DNA from: Myxocyprinus asiaticus
Taxonomy: Eukaryota > Chordata > Actinopteri > Cypriniformes > Catostomidae
NCBI RefSeq assembly: GCF_019703515.2
Contig: NC_059346.1
Location: 14,105,001-14,169,000 of the forward strand
Direction of reading: 5' to 3'
DNA: 64,000 nucleotides
Below, one piece after another: positions 34,190 to 45,061 of this stretch. Each line of letters starts with the position of its first letter. Within the stretch, counting starts at the first letter, position 1. Position numbers and translations under genes: made by a program. The notes beneath the pieces were generated by a model. It did no database searches. It saw nothing but the letters and a program-made list of their open reading frames with translations, and was not told the origin of the DNA.

Positions 34190-34386
34190 CTGACACTGTG
34201 TTGCTGAATGACTCTGTAAAGGTTTCAGCAGGAAGGAAGCAGGAAGCAGGCTGGCAGTCCAGGTAAATCAGCTTTTATTCAGCATTCAGCTTCACAGACA
34301 AAGTATAGGCTTTTCAGCTTCATGTAACAAAGAGCAGTCTTTTCAGCTTTATGTAACACTAAACAGGTTCTCAGACACAGACGTGG
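34190..34386. other. Unexplained segment between the LINE ORFs
   Basis: About 200 bp that does not read as endonuclease in any frame. It repeats CTTTTCAGCTT.ATGTAACA twice (near 34312 and 34340). It could be an insertion that replaced the endonuclease region, or the junction of two LINE copies. Confidence 0.4.
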
Positions 34387-34388
34387 CT

Positions 34389-34880
34389 CTATTTAACATC
34401 TTGCATAAACTTCTCCGCCTCCGTGCTGTCTCGGAATGCTTTCTTTTGTCCTTTCCATGTAAAGATAAGCATTGCAGAGTATGCCAGCCTATGCCTCACA
34501 TTAAGCTCGTGCAGGCGTCTCTTCACTGGGATAAATGCCTTCCTTTTCTCCACTAGCTCTCTTGTCAGATCCTCAAAGAAAGACAGCTTACAGCCCTCCC
34601 ATTCGATTCCACGTTTCTCCTTAGCCACCTGTAGCACCTTGTCTCGAGCCGATGAACGTAGGAAGTGCATCATTATGGTCCTAGGTGGCTCATTCAGGTT
34701 AGGCATTGTGGCGAGAGAACGATGTGCGCGTTCAATTTCGAATTCATTGTCAGTAAGACCAAGCCCCTGAGAGAGAATCTTCTTCACATACTGCATCACT
34801 TTGCTCGTGTCCTCCTTGCCTTCTTTCAGTCCCACCATTCTGACATTATTCCTCTGACTTCGAGTTTCGAGGTCCTCCAC
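34389..34880 (-). pseudogene. LINE L1 ORF1-like protein, partial
   Basis: The 163-codon frame has the L1 ORF1 RNA-binding core pattern: MEDLETRSQRNNVRMVGLKE, then IERAHR, PRTIMMHF and a Lys/Arg-rich C-terminal part. It starts mid-domain, so the N-terminal coiled coil is missing or in another frame. Confidence 0.8.
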
Positions 34881-35841
34881 ACGTGTCCACAGTGTCCAAT
34901 CTCTTGTCGCACTTCTCCATCCCTTTCTCCGTCTGAGCGTTTACGTTCTCCATGTCTGATATCCATTGTACTGCCTCTCCAAGCCTTGCTTGTATGTTCT
35001 CCACCAAGTCTTTGAGCTCTTTCTTTGTCTAAATTGAGACAACATCCACCGCCACCACCTGCAGTGTAGCACTCATTTTTCGTATTTCCTCAAAAATATT
35101 TTTATTCAGTGTAAGATTTAGGATCGTCCGTTTTGGGTTTGTTCGGTGGGGGGTTACTCTCAGGTGTCACTGGCGTCGAGTCGCTCTCAGGCTCTACACT
35201 GTGAATGTTTGAATGATGTATTCAATATGTACAAGAACAATACAATAATTTGTGTGTTATAAGTTAAAATAGATTGTGTTTGTTCATTATTGCAAATGAA
35301 AAACAAATTTATACATAAATGCAGGTAATTCCAAATGGTTCACATATTTTTTCTTGATAGATAAATAAGAGGGATGAACGAATGGAGGGACGAATTGTTT
35401 AGATATATACAACATCCCAAAAAGTTTGACACTTGATGTATATCACTGCATCAGATAATAAAATAACAAAGAAAGTGACATTTATTTAACAGAGAGATGT
35501 CATAAGCACAAGTTTCAAGCAAAGCATTTGACAAAACAAAATAGATATTATTTTAACACATTTGTATTTATAGTATTTGTACACTTTTGAGAAAATAATT
35601 GGTTCTGGGTCTGAGATAAAAAAAACAAAAAAACATAATTGGTCTACCATAGTTTGTTTGGTGATGCCAACTGGTTTGAAACTTTGTTATCTAATGCAAT
35701 GATTCATTGACATATTTTTAAGTGTTGCTTAAGTGTCCAAATTATTTTTAGAGCCACTGTATTCCCTGACTGTCCAGCTTGGTAGAGTATGCAAACCATT
35801 CATGGATACATGGCAACTATTTAAAGCACATTCCCTGAAAA

Positions 35842-36170
35842 TGTGATGAGACAGGAGAGGAATGAGCATCTAAACGCAGCCTTTTTAATAAAACAAAGGT
35901 AAACCAGGTAACTCAGAACATAATGAAACAAATCACAGGGAACAAAGCACAGCATAATACAGATGAAGACTGACAAAGAAACCAGTGGAAAACAAGGGCT
36001 TAAATACACAAAGGAAAACAAGGGAACGAGGAACACCTGGGGAAACAATCAGGGGAAAACCAATCATGAAAAGAAACTACAAAGGACTACAAAACTAATA
36101 AGAAACAGGAACAGGGAACTAAACCAGAATTTCAACATAAGTCAATACAAACAACAGGGAATATGTGCCA
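35842..36170 (-). repeat. LTR, 3' copy relative to the gag frame
   Basis: About 329 bp, beginning TGTGATGAGACAGG on the + strand and ending ATATGTGCCA. It matches the other LTR except for small gaps and substitutions, including a last-motif change from GTGACA to GTGCCA. Confidence 0.82.
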
Positions 36171-36451
36171 GAGCCCCCCTTTTAAGGAGCGGATTCCAGA
36201 CGCTCCAAAAAACAAAAGAAAAAAAAATTGTCCATGGGGTGTGGGGGAAAACAGGTAGTTCAAGGGGGCACAAGGAGCAAGGGGAGCAGAGGAACAAGGC
36301 AAAGTCATGGAGGCTTGAATCCAAGACTGAGCCGGAAGGATGGAGAGCCAGGGCGACGCTGCAGGCTCGGAGGACCAAGTAGACCAGAGCAGATAAGGTG
36401 GGCGGCCACCGGGGAAATAGTCTCTGGGGGCGGAGTCGACAGGGAAATAGT

Positions 36452-37659
36452 CTATGGGGGTGGAGTCGTGGAAGACGGAGCCGTGGGAGGCTCGAGGGGC
36501 CAAGCCGTGGAAGACGGAGCTGTGGGAGGCACGAGGGGCCAAGCCGTGGAAGGCGGAGCTGTAGGAGGCTCGAGACAAAGAGTTCTGGATGAATGGGAAA
36601 TGACCTCCATGGTCGTGAACATGGAAAGAGACTCGGGAATGACCTCTGTGGTTGTGAACATGGGATGAGACTCGGGAACGACCTCCGTAGTCATGGGCAT
36701 GGACAGAGACTTGGAAATGACCTCCGTGGTCATGTACATGGGAAGAGTCCCGGGAACGACCTCCGTAGTCGTGGCCATGGGCAGAGACTCAGGAACGACC
36801 TCCGTGGTCGTGGGCATGGGCAGAGACTCAGGAACGACCTCCGTGGTCGTGGTCGTGGGCATGGGCAGAGACTCGGGAATGACCTCTGTGGTCGTGGGCA
36901 TGGGAGGAGACCCGGAAAGACCTCCGTGGTCATGTACATGGGAGGAGACTTGGGAATGACCTCTGTGGTTGTGGGCATGGGAGGAGACTCGGAAACGACC
37001 TCCGTGGTCGTGTACATGGGAAGAGACATGGTAATGGAAACTTTTATTCTCTTCCTCCTCCTCTGGATGGCCGAAGTTGGCAGCGCTGGCTCTGGGACGG
37101 ACGAGGCTGGCAACGCTGGCTCTGGGACAGACGAGGCTGGCAACGCTGGCTCTGGGACGGACAAGGCTGGCAACTCGTTGGCCATGGCAGGCGTGGACAT
37201 TAGCTCGTTGACAGTGGCAGGCGTGGGCGCTGGTTCATTGACCGTGGCACGAGTGGGCGCAGACAATTTTTGAGGTAGGGTCTTCTGCACCGACATTAGT
37301 GGCAAATCATACAACTTGGAGACAGGGGCCGTGGAAGGCTTCGAGACAGGGGCCGTGGAAGGCTTCGAGACACGGGCCGTGGATGCAGGTTTTGGCCCTG
37401 GGTTCCCGCCATAATCCACTGTATAAGGGGAACCGCTAAGTTCCAGAGCTTTCTCCACATAATCGCCGAGCGTCCAGTGAGGATCAGCCTGAGTCATGAG
37501 TTCCCTCAGTGCACTATTCAGACCGGCCCGGAAGAAAACCACCAGAGAGCGGTCTGGATAGTGCACTACATTTGCCAGCTCTAAAAACTCACGGCCGTGA
37601 TCCTCAACTGGACGGTCCCCTTGCTGAAGGAGCAGAATCCTGAAGGCCGCTAGATCCAT
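36452..37659 (-). pseudogene. gag-like protein with expanded Thr/Glu/Val-Pro repeat, frameshifted
   Basis: From 37659 the frame opens MDLAAFRILLLQQGD and reads as a retrotransposon gag core (FLELANVVHYPD, FFRAGLN, GSPYTV). A linker with SKPSTAPV and VPEPALPAS repeats follows, then many 12-13-residue TTTEVVPESLPM-type repeats. Near 36915 one repeat unit is a base short, so the frame shifts and the repeats continue in another frame to 36452. The zinc knuckle usual in gag is not seen. The repeats are 36-45 bp tandem units at DNA level. Confidence 0.7.
36590..37030. repeat. 36-45 bp tandem repeat inside the LTR element
   Basis: About eleven units of GGGAACGACCTCCGTGGTCG-like sequence with variable spacing. 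Related shorter arrays lie at 36460-36580 (GTGGAAGACGGAGC unit) and 37085-37170 (CAACGCTGGCTCTGGGAC unit). Confidence 0.9.
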
Positions 37660-37676
37660 TTCTTGGTCAGTCTTTC

Positions 37677-37968
37677 TGTGACGAGACAGGAGAGGAATGA
37701 GGATCTAAATGCAGCCTTTTTAATAAAACAAAGGTAAACCAGGTAACTCAGAACATTATGAAACAAAACACAGGGAACATAGCACAGCATAATACAGATG
37801 AAGACTGACAAAGAAACCAGGGGAAAACAAGGGAACGAGGAACACCTGGCGAAACAATCAGGGGAAAACCAATCATGAAAAGAAACTACAAAGGACTACA
37901 AAACTAACAGGAAACTAAACCAGAATTTCAACATAAAAGTCAATTCAAACAACAGGGAATATGTGACA
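37677..37968 (-). repeat. LTR, 5' copy relative to the gag frame
   Basis: About 292 bp, beginning TGTGACGAGACAGG on the + strand and ending ATATGTGACA. It lacks about 20 bp present in the other copy after AACAAGGG. The gag frame opens only about 17 bases inside it. Confidence 0.82.
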
Positions 37969-39469
37969 GAAAGTGTAGGCATGCATTCTTTCACAGAACA
38001 ATGAGAAATGCATCTCTTTAGCAATGACTAGAGCAGGCCACTGTTTGACTCGCAGATAAATGAACAAAGGACTGCCTGCAGGGGAACATAAGACATTCCA
38101 TCTAGTGATAAGAATATCAGATAATTTTAATGACTTGGATCTTTGAATCTCATTCAGCAAAATTAATGAATCTTTATTCAAGTAATTTTGTTCATTTGTC
38201 ACGTGACTGCTACTAGGCTCTGCATAGAAAACAAGTTGTTTGTATCGTGATAAATACATGTAGTGTGATAATAAAATACATTTTAAAATCATAAGAATGA
38301 TGTCATGATTAATTATTTTCATGTATTTCATATAGAATGTGTTTACAAGATAGTTTCTGCCAAGTATAAAATTTAAATTATATAAAAAGTTAAAGTCTTA
38401 GATGACTGTTGATAAATCCAAAGATAAATTCAATAAAATCAATAAAAATCAGTAAATTCAAAGGGATATTATTTAAGGCATACTTGATTTGGGTCTGCAG
38501 TTCACAATAAGGACATAAATCATACAACAAGAGGATGCATCATGAGGGAAAAATATATTACAGTTTATTCAAAATCAGTTCAGTAGTCAAGTCAATATGG
38601 GGTTTTCTAATAGCTTTTATAGTCTATGACATTTTATGAAGAAAATATAAAAGTTGTAAAGTTTGGGACTGGGCTTGAATTTAAGACATCTTGCTTTATA
38701 AATGTTATTTTTCCCGATCATTCAGAAAGTTTGAAGTTTCAACTAACACTTTATTATCAGATTCAGTGTTATGGAAAAGAACCATGACAGAAACATTCAC
38801 AAAGTTGTACACTGCAAGTCATAAAGAAGCCAAAATTTGAGACCAGACACAATTTGTGAAACTGTAAAGGTAAAACTACAATCAAACTAACCGCTTGTAA
38901 GAAAGGTTGGGAGTATGAACTCATTTCTGTTTCCAATACAGAGTCTATGCAGCTTTCACGTGAAAAATGAACGCAAGATCAGATCCGAAGACTCGTGAAG
39001 TGAACTAATCAATTCTGTTTCCTGTACCGATCCTATGGGTACCTATGAGGCTGTCAAGTGTCAGATGAATGAAACACTCATACCCGAAGACTTGGGAGGT
39101 GAACTAATCAGTTTTGTTTCCTGTACCTGTTTCCAGCCTATGCGGCTGTCCCGCGTCAAATGAACGAAACACGAGCACGGATTTTATGCATTCGCGGCCA
39201 CAACAAAATGAATGAATCACTCTTTGAGGCTATTGAAATGATTCAAAATGTATGAATCATTCATGAATGACCCATCACTAATCCCAGCATACCCCACCCT
39301 CCCTCACGTGTTCAAGACGTCCAAAAGCAGTCAACTGGACCCACTAATAAATGTGATTTGTGTTCCAGTACCATACTCAAGGGAGTAGATTTGGCTTCAA
39401 CATTGGGGGGATACCACCACCATATCCCCCTACCCCCCCTGGAATCTACGCCCCTGACCACACTTAAAT
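37969..39469. other. Intergenic, with a probable degenerate DNA element
   Basis: No gene seen. From about 38910 to 39281 there are three diverged copies of a roughly 90-110 bp unit (GAACTAATCA.TTTTGTTTCC, then GGCTGTC...GAATGAAAC). The stretch ends ATTCATGAATGACCCATCAC, which resembles the end of a common teleost hAT MITE. The left end was not found. Confidence 0.45.
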
Positions 39470-39698
39470 GAAAAGTTACCCTTGACAAAAGAGACCCTGC
39501 AAATCTGACTCGAGCCAGCATAGCCCAGAGGGTGAGCGAGGGCGCGCTTCATCCTGACGTAGCGCCGTTCTCTTCGATCATACGCCGCTGTTGCGCTCAA
39601 TCTACTGACCTGCGAAATCAACGCAAACGTGGAATCGGTCACCGTGATTTTACATTTTGATCCCAGTGGGAACCAAGGAGATTCCATTTGTCGTCAAC
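39470..39698 (+). promoter_or_regulatory. rusc2: CpG-rich candidate rusc2 promoter / non-coding first exon
   Basis: Between about 39500 and 39800 the sequence has many CpG dinucleotides against an AT-rich, CpG-poor background. At 39699 a good donor (AAC|GTGAGT) closes a possible first exon. It sits upstream of rusc2 and downstream of the last recognised mobile element. The intron to the 49117 acceptor would be about 9.4 kb. No TATA box is obvious. Other start sites are possible. Confidence 0.4.
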
Positions 39699-42600
39699 GT
39701 GAGTATAAATATGCTTTTTATTTTGTAATTATATGGAAAACGTGGTAAACACGACGGATCGATGCGGGGCGTCAGTGGAGAGACGCTGCCCGCTGGCAAA
39801 TCTTACATCACCGCTGATTCAGTTTTTACAGTGCTGGTGTTAAATAATAAGATTGCACTATCGCAACATTAAGGAGTGTATCTTTTATAAGTGTTAATCC
39901 GATAAAAGATATACATGCTTTAAACCGGGACCCTTTTATGAAGACGTGTACAGTTATTTTCGCACTTACAATTGTTTATACAGTCTTAAAACTGGATTGA
40001 TCTGTCTTTAGAATATTGTATTACGAGAATCATGACCGAAAACAATCATATTAGTGTATGGAAACTAGCGATCATAGACTGGCTGTGGAGGCTCCATGTT
40101 TTGGTGCAGATTTAATATTATTTATTTATGTTTCGTCTTGGCCTTCATTATGATAATGTATTGCGTGTAATGATATCTCAACGCGTCTTAAAGCAGCCAA
40201 ACAGCCCAACAAATACCGGGCGTGCTACCGTTATGTCAAATATGCCATTGTTATTCGCTATGGGCGCGTTGTTTGGGCCTTGTGTTTGCGCATATCGAGC
40301 AGAGCGCACCAGTCACATCACATCATCATCCGAAAGCATTAGGCTTCAGCGTGCATCATAAATTAAATTAGAAATAATAAAATATTGACAGAGAAAAATA
40401 ATTCGATGGAGCAAATGAGCATCAAAATAACCAATTAATGCAAGCCGGGCAATGTATAAACGCACCTTACAGGCACATCCTTGTTATTAGTTATTTATTT
40501 GACATCCATGTATTAGCTACATACGCTACAAACAAACATGACCTTCTTTTATTATTATTCTTAGAGCGCGCCGTCAAATAAACTGATCACGAGCCCAATT
40601 GTTCATGTATGCAGTGAGCTAAGAGAGACATTTCGGAAGCTTTTGACAGTTTGTAGGACTACCGTAGTGCAATTCCTGTTTCTGGAGGGTCATAGCAGTG
40701 ATTTAAAAGGTGAAAAAGGCATTTCATTCCTATACGGAGAAATATGATTGAATATGTCGTTTATTTGTCCGTTACATAAGTAGCATAGCCTGTCTTCCTG
40801 TCCGCTGAGACAACTTTCTAGTCTGACAGAATTGAACAAAAGCAGCTTGTGTTTACGACAGCACCAAGACATGACTGGGGTTACTGTGAAATGTAATTTA
40901 AATATAAATCTCGATATTATTTTTTTATTTGATTTATTAAGAGTTTAAAAGTGGCCGTATGTGCTATTACTATGTAGTAACTTACTTCATTCACTGAAAA
41001 AAATAGTTTTTGTTGTAAAGCTTTCTATACTGAGTAAGTTAGTTTAAGCATGAACTTGAAAGTAGTAAGTAAATTATATATTTGTACTTAAATTCAAACA
41101 TGTAAAAATTAATGCTCTTATAAATATTATTCATTAATGGTTGTTATCTTTACAGTGCGTCATCATGTATCAGTCTTTAAGTAGAAAACTTTGTCATATT
41201 TATTCGTTAATTTGAGTACATTTCACAGGTAAATAAAATAAGTACATTTTACTTATCTTTTCGAAGCTGGTGTTTCCAGTATGCACCGGGCTTGAATAAT
41301 TAATGAGCTTGCATGGTTTCATTGTTTGCCAAATCTACGCCCTTGATGTTGTCTAATAGACTATATAGCATGCATTGAACTTCTCTGTGTAAGGCTTCCG
41401 TATGTCATGTGGTACACGATTAAACATGTTTATAAGGAAAGTTCAAAATGTGAAATGTTCCGATAAAATGTTATTTAAATTTGACTAAATGTACATCAGA
41501 TTTGTAAGTAAAAGCTACTTTATTAACTGAAATGTTTAGGTTAAATTTACTCACTCACTTTAATCAATACTATGCCATGAAGCGAAGTAGATTTTACTTA
41601 ATTTTATACCATTAAAAACTTTGTCCAAAAACTTGCGAAATAATACAAATTAAGTAAATCTTACTAGTCTTTTTTTTTTTCATTGTATTTTGGCAGGAAT
41701 GTTGAAGAGTTATACTAAATAATCCAGTGAGGGAATCTACTTAATTTTTTTATTCTAAAGAGAAGCTGTATTTATATTTTCTGAATGTATTTATAACAAA
41801 AAATATATAGTTTGTTTTAGGCCTAGTGAAACTACAGTTAAATTGATCTGAAGCATGATAACGAGGAGCCATCCTCAGTTTACTTTCAGTTACTATGGTC
41901 TTATTATAAATACCACAGTTATATTACGGTTACTATATGTAAGAGCTATGGCATATTGTCGTAATGGCTGTGAAGTTGTCTGTAGCCTGTGGTCAGTTAA
42001 TCTTTATTTTTTGCTGAAAGGAGCTTTATGTTTACCTTCATTCTGCGGGACTTTGACTTTGCTTCATACTAGATAATCTTCATTTTGATAGGCCTATAAG
42101 GGTTTGGTATTGTACACCGGGTTTTATATTTTTGTGTTTATGGTGGTAAAGGATTTGTTGAATGTTTTTTGGATATTAAAGTATGAAGTACCCCTAACAG
42201 AAAGTCAAACTAGAAAGTTGTACTTGTGTTACAATATAATAATAACAAATATAATAACCTGTGTTTATATTTTGAAGCCTTGGTCTAGCTATTCTGAGAC
42301 AGTTTACTCATCATCATCTGACTGTTTTTTCCCCCCCCCCAGGCAATTTTCATATTGTCATCTTCCAGTTTCCTTAATGTCAATATTAAAGTAACATAAC
42401 CGCTCTTCTTCTTGTGAAGAAATTGATCTTTTTGTAAATACAGCATTATTCAGAACTCTTTAGTCTAGATTAAAATGTGTTCAATCAGAGTATGTAGAAT
42501 TTATTCTATAACTGTGAAAAGAGGGTCAATAACAATTACCAGCTGTTAACTTGGCATAATAATCTTTAATCGTAATCATAATTACCATAGTAGTAAACCA

Positions 42601-42911
42601 AAGACACAAAAATGCACACTTTTCTTCAACTTTCACTCAAAAAAGAGCTGATGTAGCTTAAAAATAACACAAGTCTGAATACCTTCATAAAAACCACTGC
42701 ATCTAGTTTGTGCATGTGTCATAATGTATTACAGAGACATGCCGTCTTGTTGAGGTCTGGCTGCAGCTGATCTTGTAGCTAAACGCCCAGGGCTTTGGAA
42801 TGCAGCGCCTGTCACGGCCTTTAGTTATGTAACACTGAGACTCTGAGGAAAAAGAAAGAGAGCATTTCCTCCTCCCTTGACCAGCCTCACTGTATTTTTT
42901 TTGTTTTTATT
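39699..42911. other. Probable rusc2 intron 1, first part: no recognised gene
   Basis: CpG-enriched until about 40300, then AT-rich. No coding exon or clear mobile element recognised. Short A/T runs such as the poly-C at 42332-42341 are the only simple repeats. Confidence 0.4.
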
Positions 42912-43070
42912 TTAAAGGAAAAGTTCACCCAGTTTAATATTCTTTTATCATTTACTCTCCCATATGACCTTCTTTCTTCTGTGGAACACAACAAGAGACT
43001 GTTTGCATACAGGTTTTGATTAACATGAGGATGAGTGAATGATGAGAATTAACATTTTTTGGTGAACTCC
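42912..43070. mobile_element. TTAA-type foldback element, copy E, internally deleted
   Basis: It starts TTAAAGGAAAAGTTCACCC and ends TTTTTTGGTGAACTCC, with only about 160 bp between. The inner arms of longer copies are missing. Confidence 0.65.
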
Positions 43071-43192
43071 TTGCAGCATCAGATTATAATGTTGTAATAA
43101 AGCTGGAATATTTCTGCTACGGGTGTTGCTCCCCATGTCTCAGTAGTGTTTGACTGATTAGTCATGTATATGTATGTATATATATTCATATA

Positions 43193-44762
43193 CAGGTGCA
43201 TCTCAATAAATTAGAATGTCGTGGAAAAGTTCATCTATTTCAGTAATTCAACTCAAATTGTGAAACTCGTGTATTAAATAAATTCAATGCACACAGACTG
43301 AAGTAGTTTAAGTCTTTGGTTCTTTTAATTGTGATGATTTTGGCTCACATTTAACAAAAACCCACCAATTCACTATCTCAAAAAATTAGAATATGGTGAC
43401 ATGCCAATCAGCTAATCAACTCAAAACACCTGCAAAGGTTTCCTGAGCCTTCAAAATGGTCTCTCAGTTTGGTTCACTAGGCTACACAATCATGGGGAAG
43501 ACTGCTGATCTGACAGTTGTCCAGAAGACAATCACTGACACCCTTCACAAGGAGGGTAAGCCACAAACATTCATTGCCAAAGAAGCTGGCTGTTCACAGA
43601 GTGCTGTATCCAAGCATGTAAACAGAAAGTTGAGTGGAAGGAAAAAGTGTGGAAGAAAAAGATGCACAACCAACCAAGAGAATCGCAGCCTTATGAGGAT
43701 TGTCAAGCAAAATCGATTCAAGAATTTGGGTGAACTTCACAAGGAATGGACTGAGGCTGGGGTCAAGGCAACAACCACACACAGACATGTCAAGGAATTT
43801 GGCTACAGTTGTCGTATTCCTCTTGTTAAGCCACTCCTGAACCACAGACAACATCAGAGGCATCTTACCTGGGCTAAGGAGAAGAAAAACTGGACTGTTG
43901 CCCAGTGTTCCAAAGTCCTCTTTTCAGATGAGAGCAAGTTTTGTATTTCATTTGGAAACCAAGGTCCTAGAGTCTGGAGGAAGGGTGGAGAAGCTCATAG
44001 CCCAAGTTGCTTGAAGTCCAGTGTTAAATTTCCACAGTCTGTGATGATTTGGGATGCAATGTCATCTGCTGGTGTTGGTCCATTGTGTTTTTTGAAAACC
44101 AAAGTCACTGCACCCGTTTACCAAGAAATTTTGGAGCACTTCATGCTTCCTTCTGCTGACCAGCTTTTTAAAGATGCTGATTTCATTTTCCAGCAAGATT
44201 TGGCACCTGCCCACACTGCCAAAAGCACCAAAAGTTGGTTAAATGACCATGGTGTTGGTGTGCTTGACTGGCCAGCAAACTCACCAGACCTGAACCCCAT
44301 AGAGAATCTATGGGGTATTGTCAAGAGGAAAATGAGAAACAAGAGACCAAAAAATTCAGATGAGCTGAAGGCCACTGTCAAAGAAACCTGGGCTTCCATA
44401 CCACCTCAGCAGTGCCACAAACTGATCACCTCCATGCCATGCCGAATTGAGGCAGTAATTAAAGCAGAAGGAGCCCCTACCAAGTATTGAGTACATATAC
44501 AGTAAATTAACATACTTTCCAGAAGGCCAACAATTCACTAAAAATGTTTTTTTTATTGGTCTTATGATGTATTCTAATTTTTTGAGATAGTGAATTGGTG
44601 GGTTTTTGTTAAATGTGAGCAAAATCATCACAATTGAAAGAACCAAAGACTTAAACTACTTCAGTCTGTGTGCATTGAATTTATTTAATACACGAGTTTC
44701 ACAATTTGAGTTGAATTACTGAAATAAATGAACTTTTCCACGACATTCTAATTTATTGAGAT

Positions 44763-44769
<7 letters not shown>
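43193..44769 (+). mobile_element. Structurally intact Tc1/mariner transposon (1577 bp)
   Basis: TA target sites at 43191-43192 and 44770-44771. Inverted terminal repeats of about 200 bp begin CAGGTGCATCTCAATAAATT. They differ by only a few positions, for example CATCTATTTC against its mirror from CATTTATTTC, and one G indel. Each arm holds an outer TCTCAATAAATTAGAAT and an inner TCTCAAAAAATTAGAAT direct repeat, the IR/DR layout of Sleeping Beauty-like elements. A complete transposase frame lies between. It sits in probable rusc2 intron 1. Confidence 0.93.
43456..44490 (+). CDS. Tc1 transposase, full-length DD34E frame
   Basis: The single uninterrupted frame is 344 codons; the more likely start is Met at 43492 (332 residues, MGKTADLTVVQK). 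Seen: two N-terminal helix-turn-helix regions (FIAKEAGCSQSAVSKHV; a second near residues 65-120) and the catalytic domain with FSDES (first Asp), FIFQQDLAPAH (second Asp) and PDLNPIENLW (Glu). Exactly 34 residues lie between the second Asp and the Glu. Family knowledge: it binds the inverted repeats and moves DNA by cut-and-paste into TA. Whether it is active cannot be told from sequence alone. Confidence 0.93.
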   Translation: MVSQFGSLGYTIMGKTADLTVVQKTITDTLHKEGKPQTFIAKEAGCSQSAVSKHVNRKLSGRKKCGRKRCTTNQENRSLMRIVKQNRFKNLGELHKEWTEAGVKATTTHRHVKEFGYSCRIPLVKPLLNHRQHQRHLTWAKEKKNWTVAQCSKVLFSDESKFCISFGNQGPRVWRKGGEAHSPSCLKSSVKFPQSVMIWDAMSSAGVGPLCFLKTKVTAPVYQEILEHFMLPSADQLFKDADFIFQQDLAPAHTAKSTKSWLNDHGVGVLDWPANSPDLNPIENLWGIVKRKMRNKRPKNSDELKATVKETWASIPPQQCHKLITSMPCRIEAVIKAEGAPTKY

Positions 44770-44962
<193 letters not shown>

Positions 44963-45061
44963 TAAACAAACTTCCTGTATCCAGGACAGTAGGTGTCAGT
45001 ATAGAGTCCAAAAGTACTACTGGGACCGATGGGATGAGTAAGAGCCAGCTAAAAACTTACA

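Larger units (their letters stand above)
31267..35200 (-). mobile_element. L1-type non-LTR retrotransposon, rearranged and inactive
   Basis: On the - strand the order is 5' sequence (near 35200), an ORF1-like gene (34880-34389), a foreign or rearranged stretch (34386-34190), then ORF2 from the linker before reverse transcriptase through the C-terminal region (34171-31362). The endonuclease domain expected before RT is missing. ORF2 is broken into several frames. It is bounded on both sides by parts of one Tc1-like element. Confidence 0.8.
30736..35365 (-). mobile_element. Tc1-like element remnant split by an L1-type LINE
   Basis: The left end (30736-30900) reads CAAGAAAATGTATGTGAACC and is mirrored at 35200-35360 (GGTTCACATATTTTTTCTTG), including matching inner words such as ATTGTGTTTGT. 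Next to the left end is a - strand transposase C-terminal frame. The N-terminal two thirds are absent. An L1-type LINE fills 31267 to about 35200. Confidence 0.7.
35842..37968 (-). mobile_element. Non-autonomous LTR retrotransposon (gag only)
   Basis: Two direct repeats of about 330 and 292 bp, both TGTGA...TG(A/C)CA, flank a 1.5-kb interior. The right copy lacks a short internal segment. Flanks GAAAA and GAAAG fit a 5-bp target duplication with one change. The interior encodes only a gag-like frame on the - strand. No protease, reverse transcriptase or integrase is present, so mobilisation would need proteins from another element. A primer-binding site was not convincingly found. Confidence 0.8.

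Noticed and set aside
34423..35015. + strand frames of 115-116 codons
   Set aside because: They are antisense to the L1 ORF1-like frame, which has the recognisable domain.
36593..37273. 226-codon + strand frame with HGQRLGNDL repeats
   Set aside because: It is the antisense of the gag-repeat region of the LTR element. The gag core homology is on the - strand.
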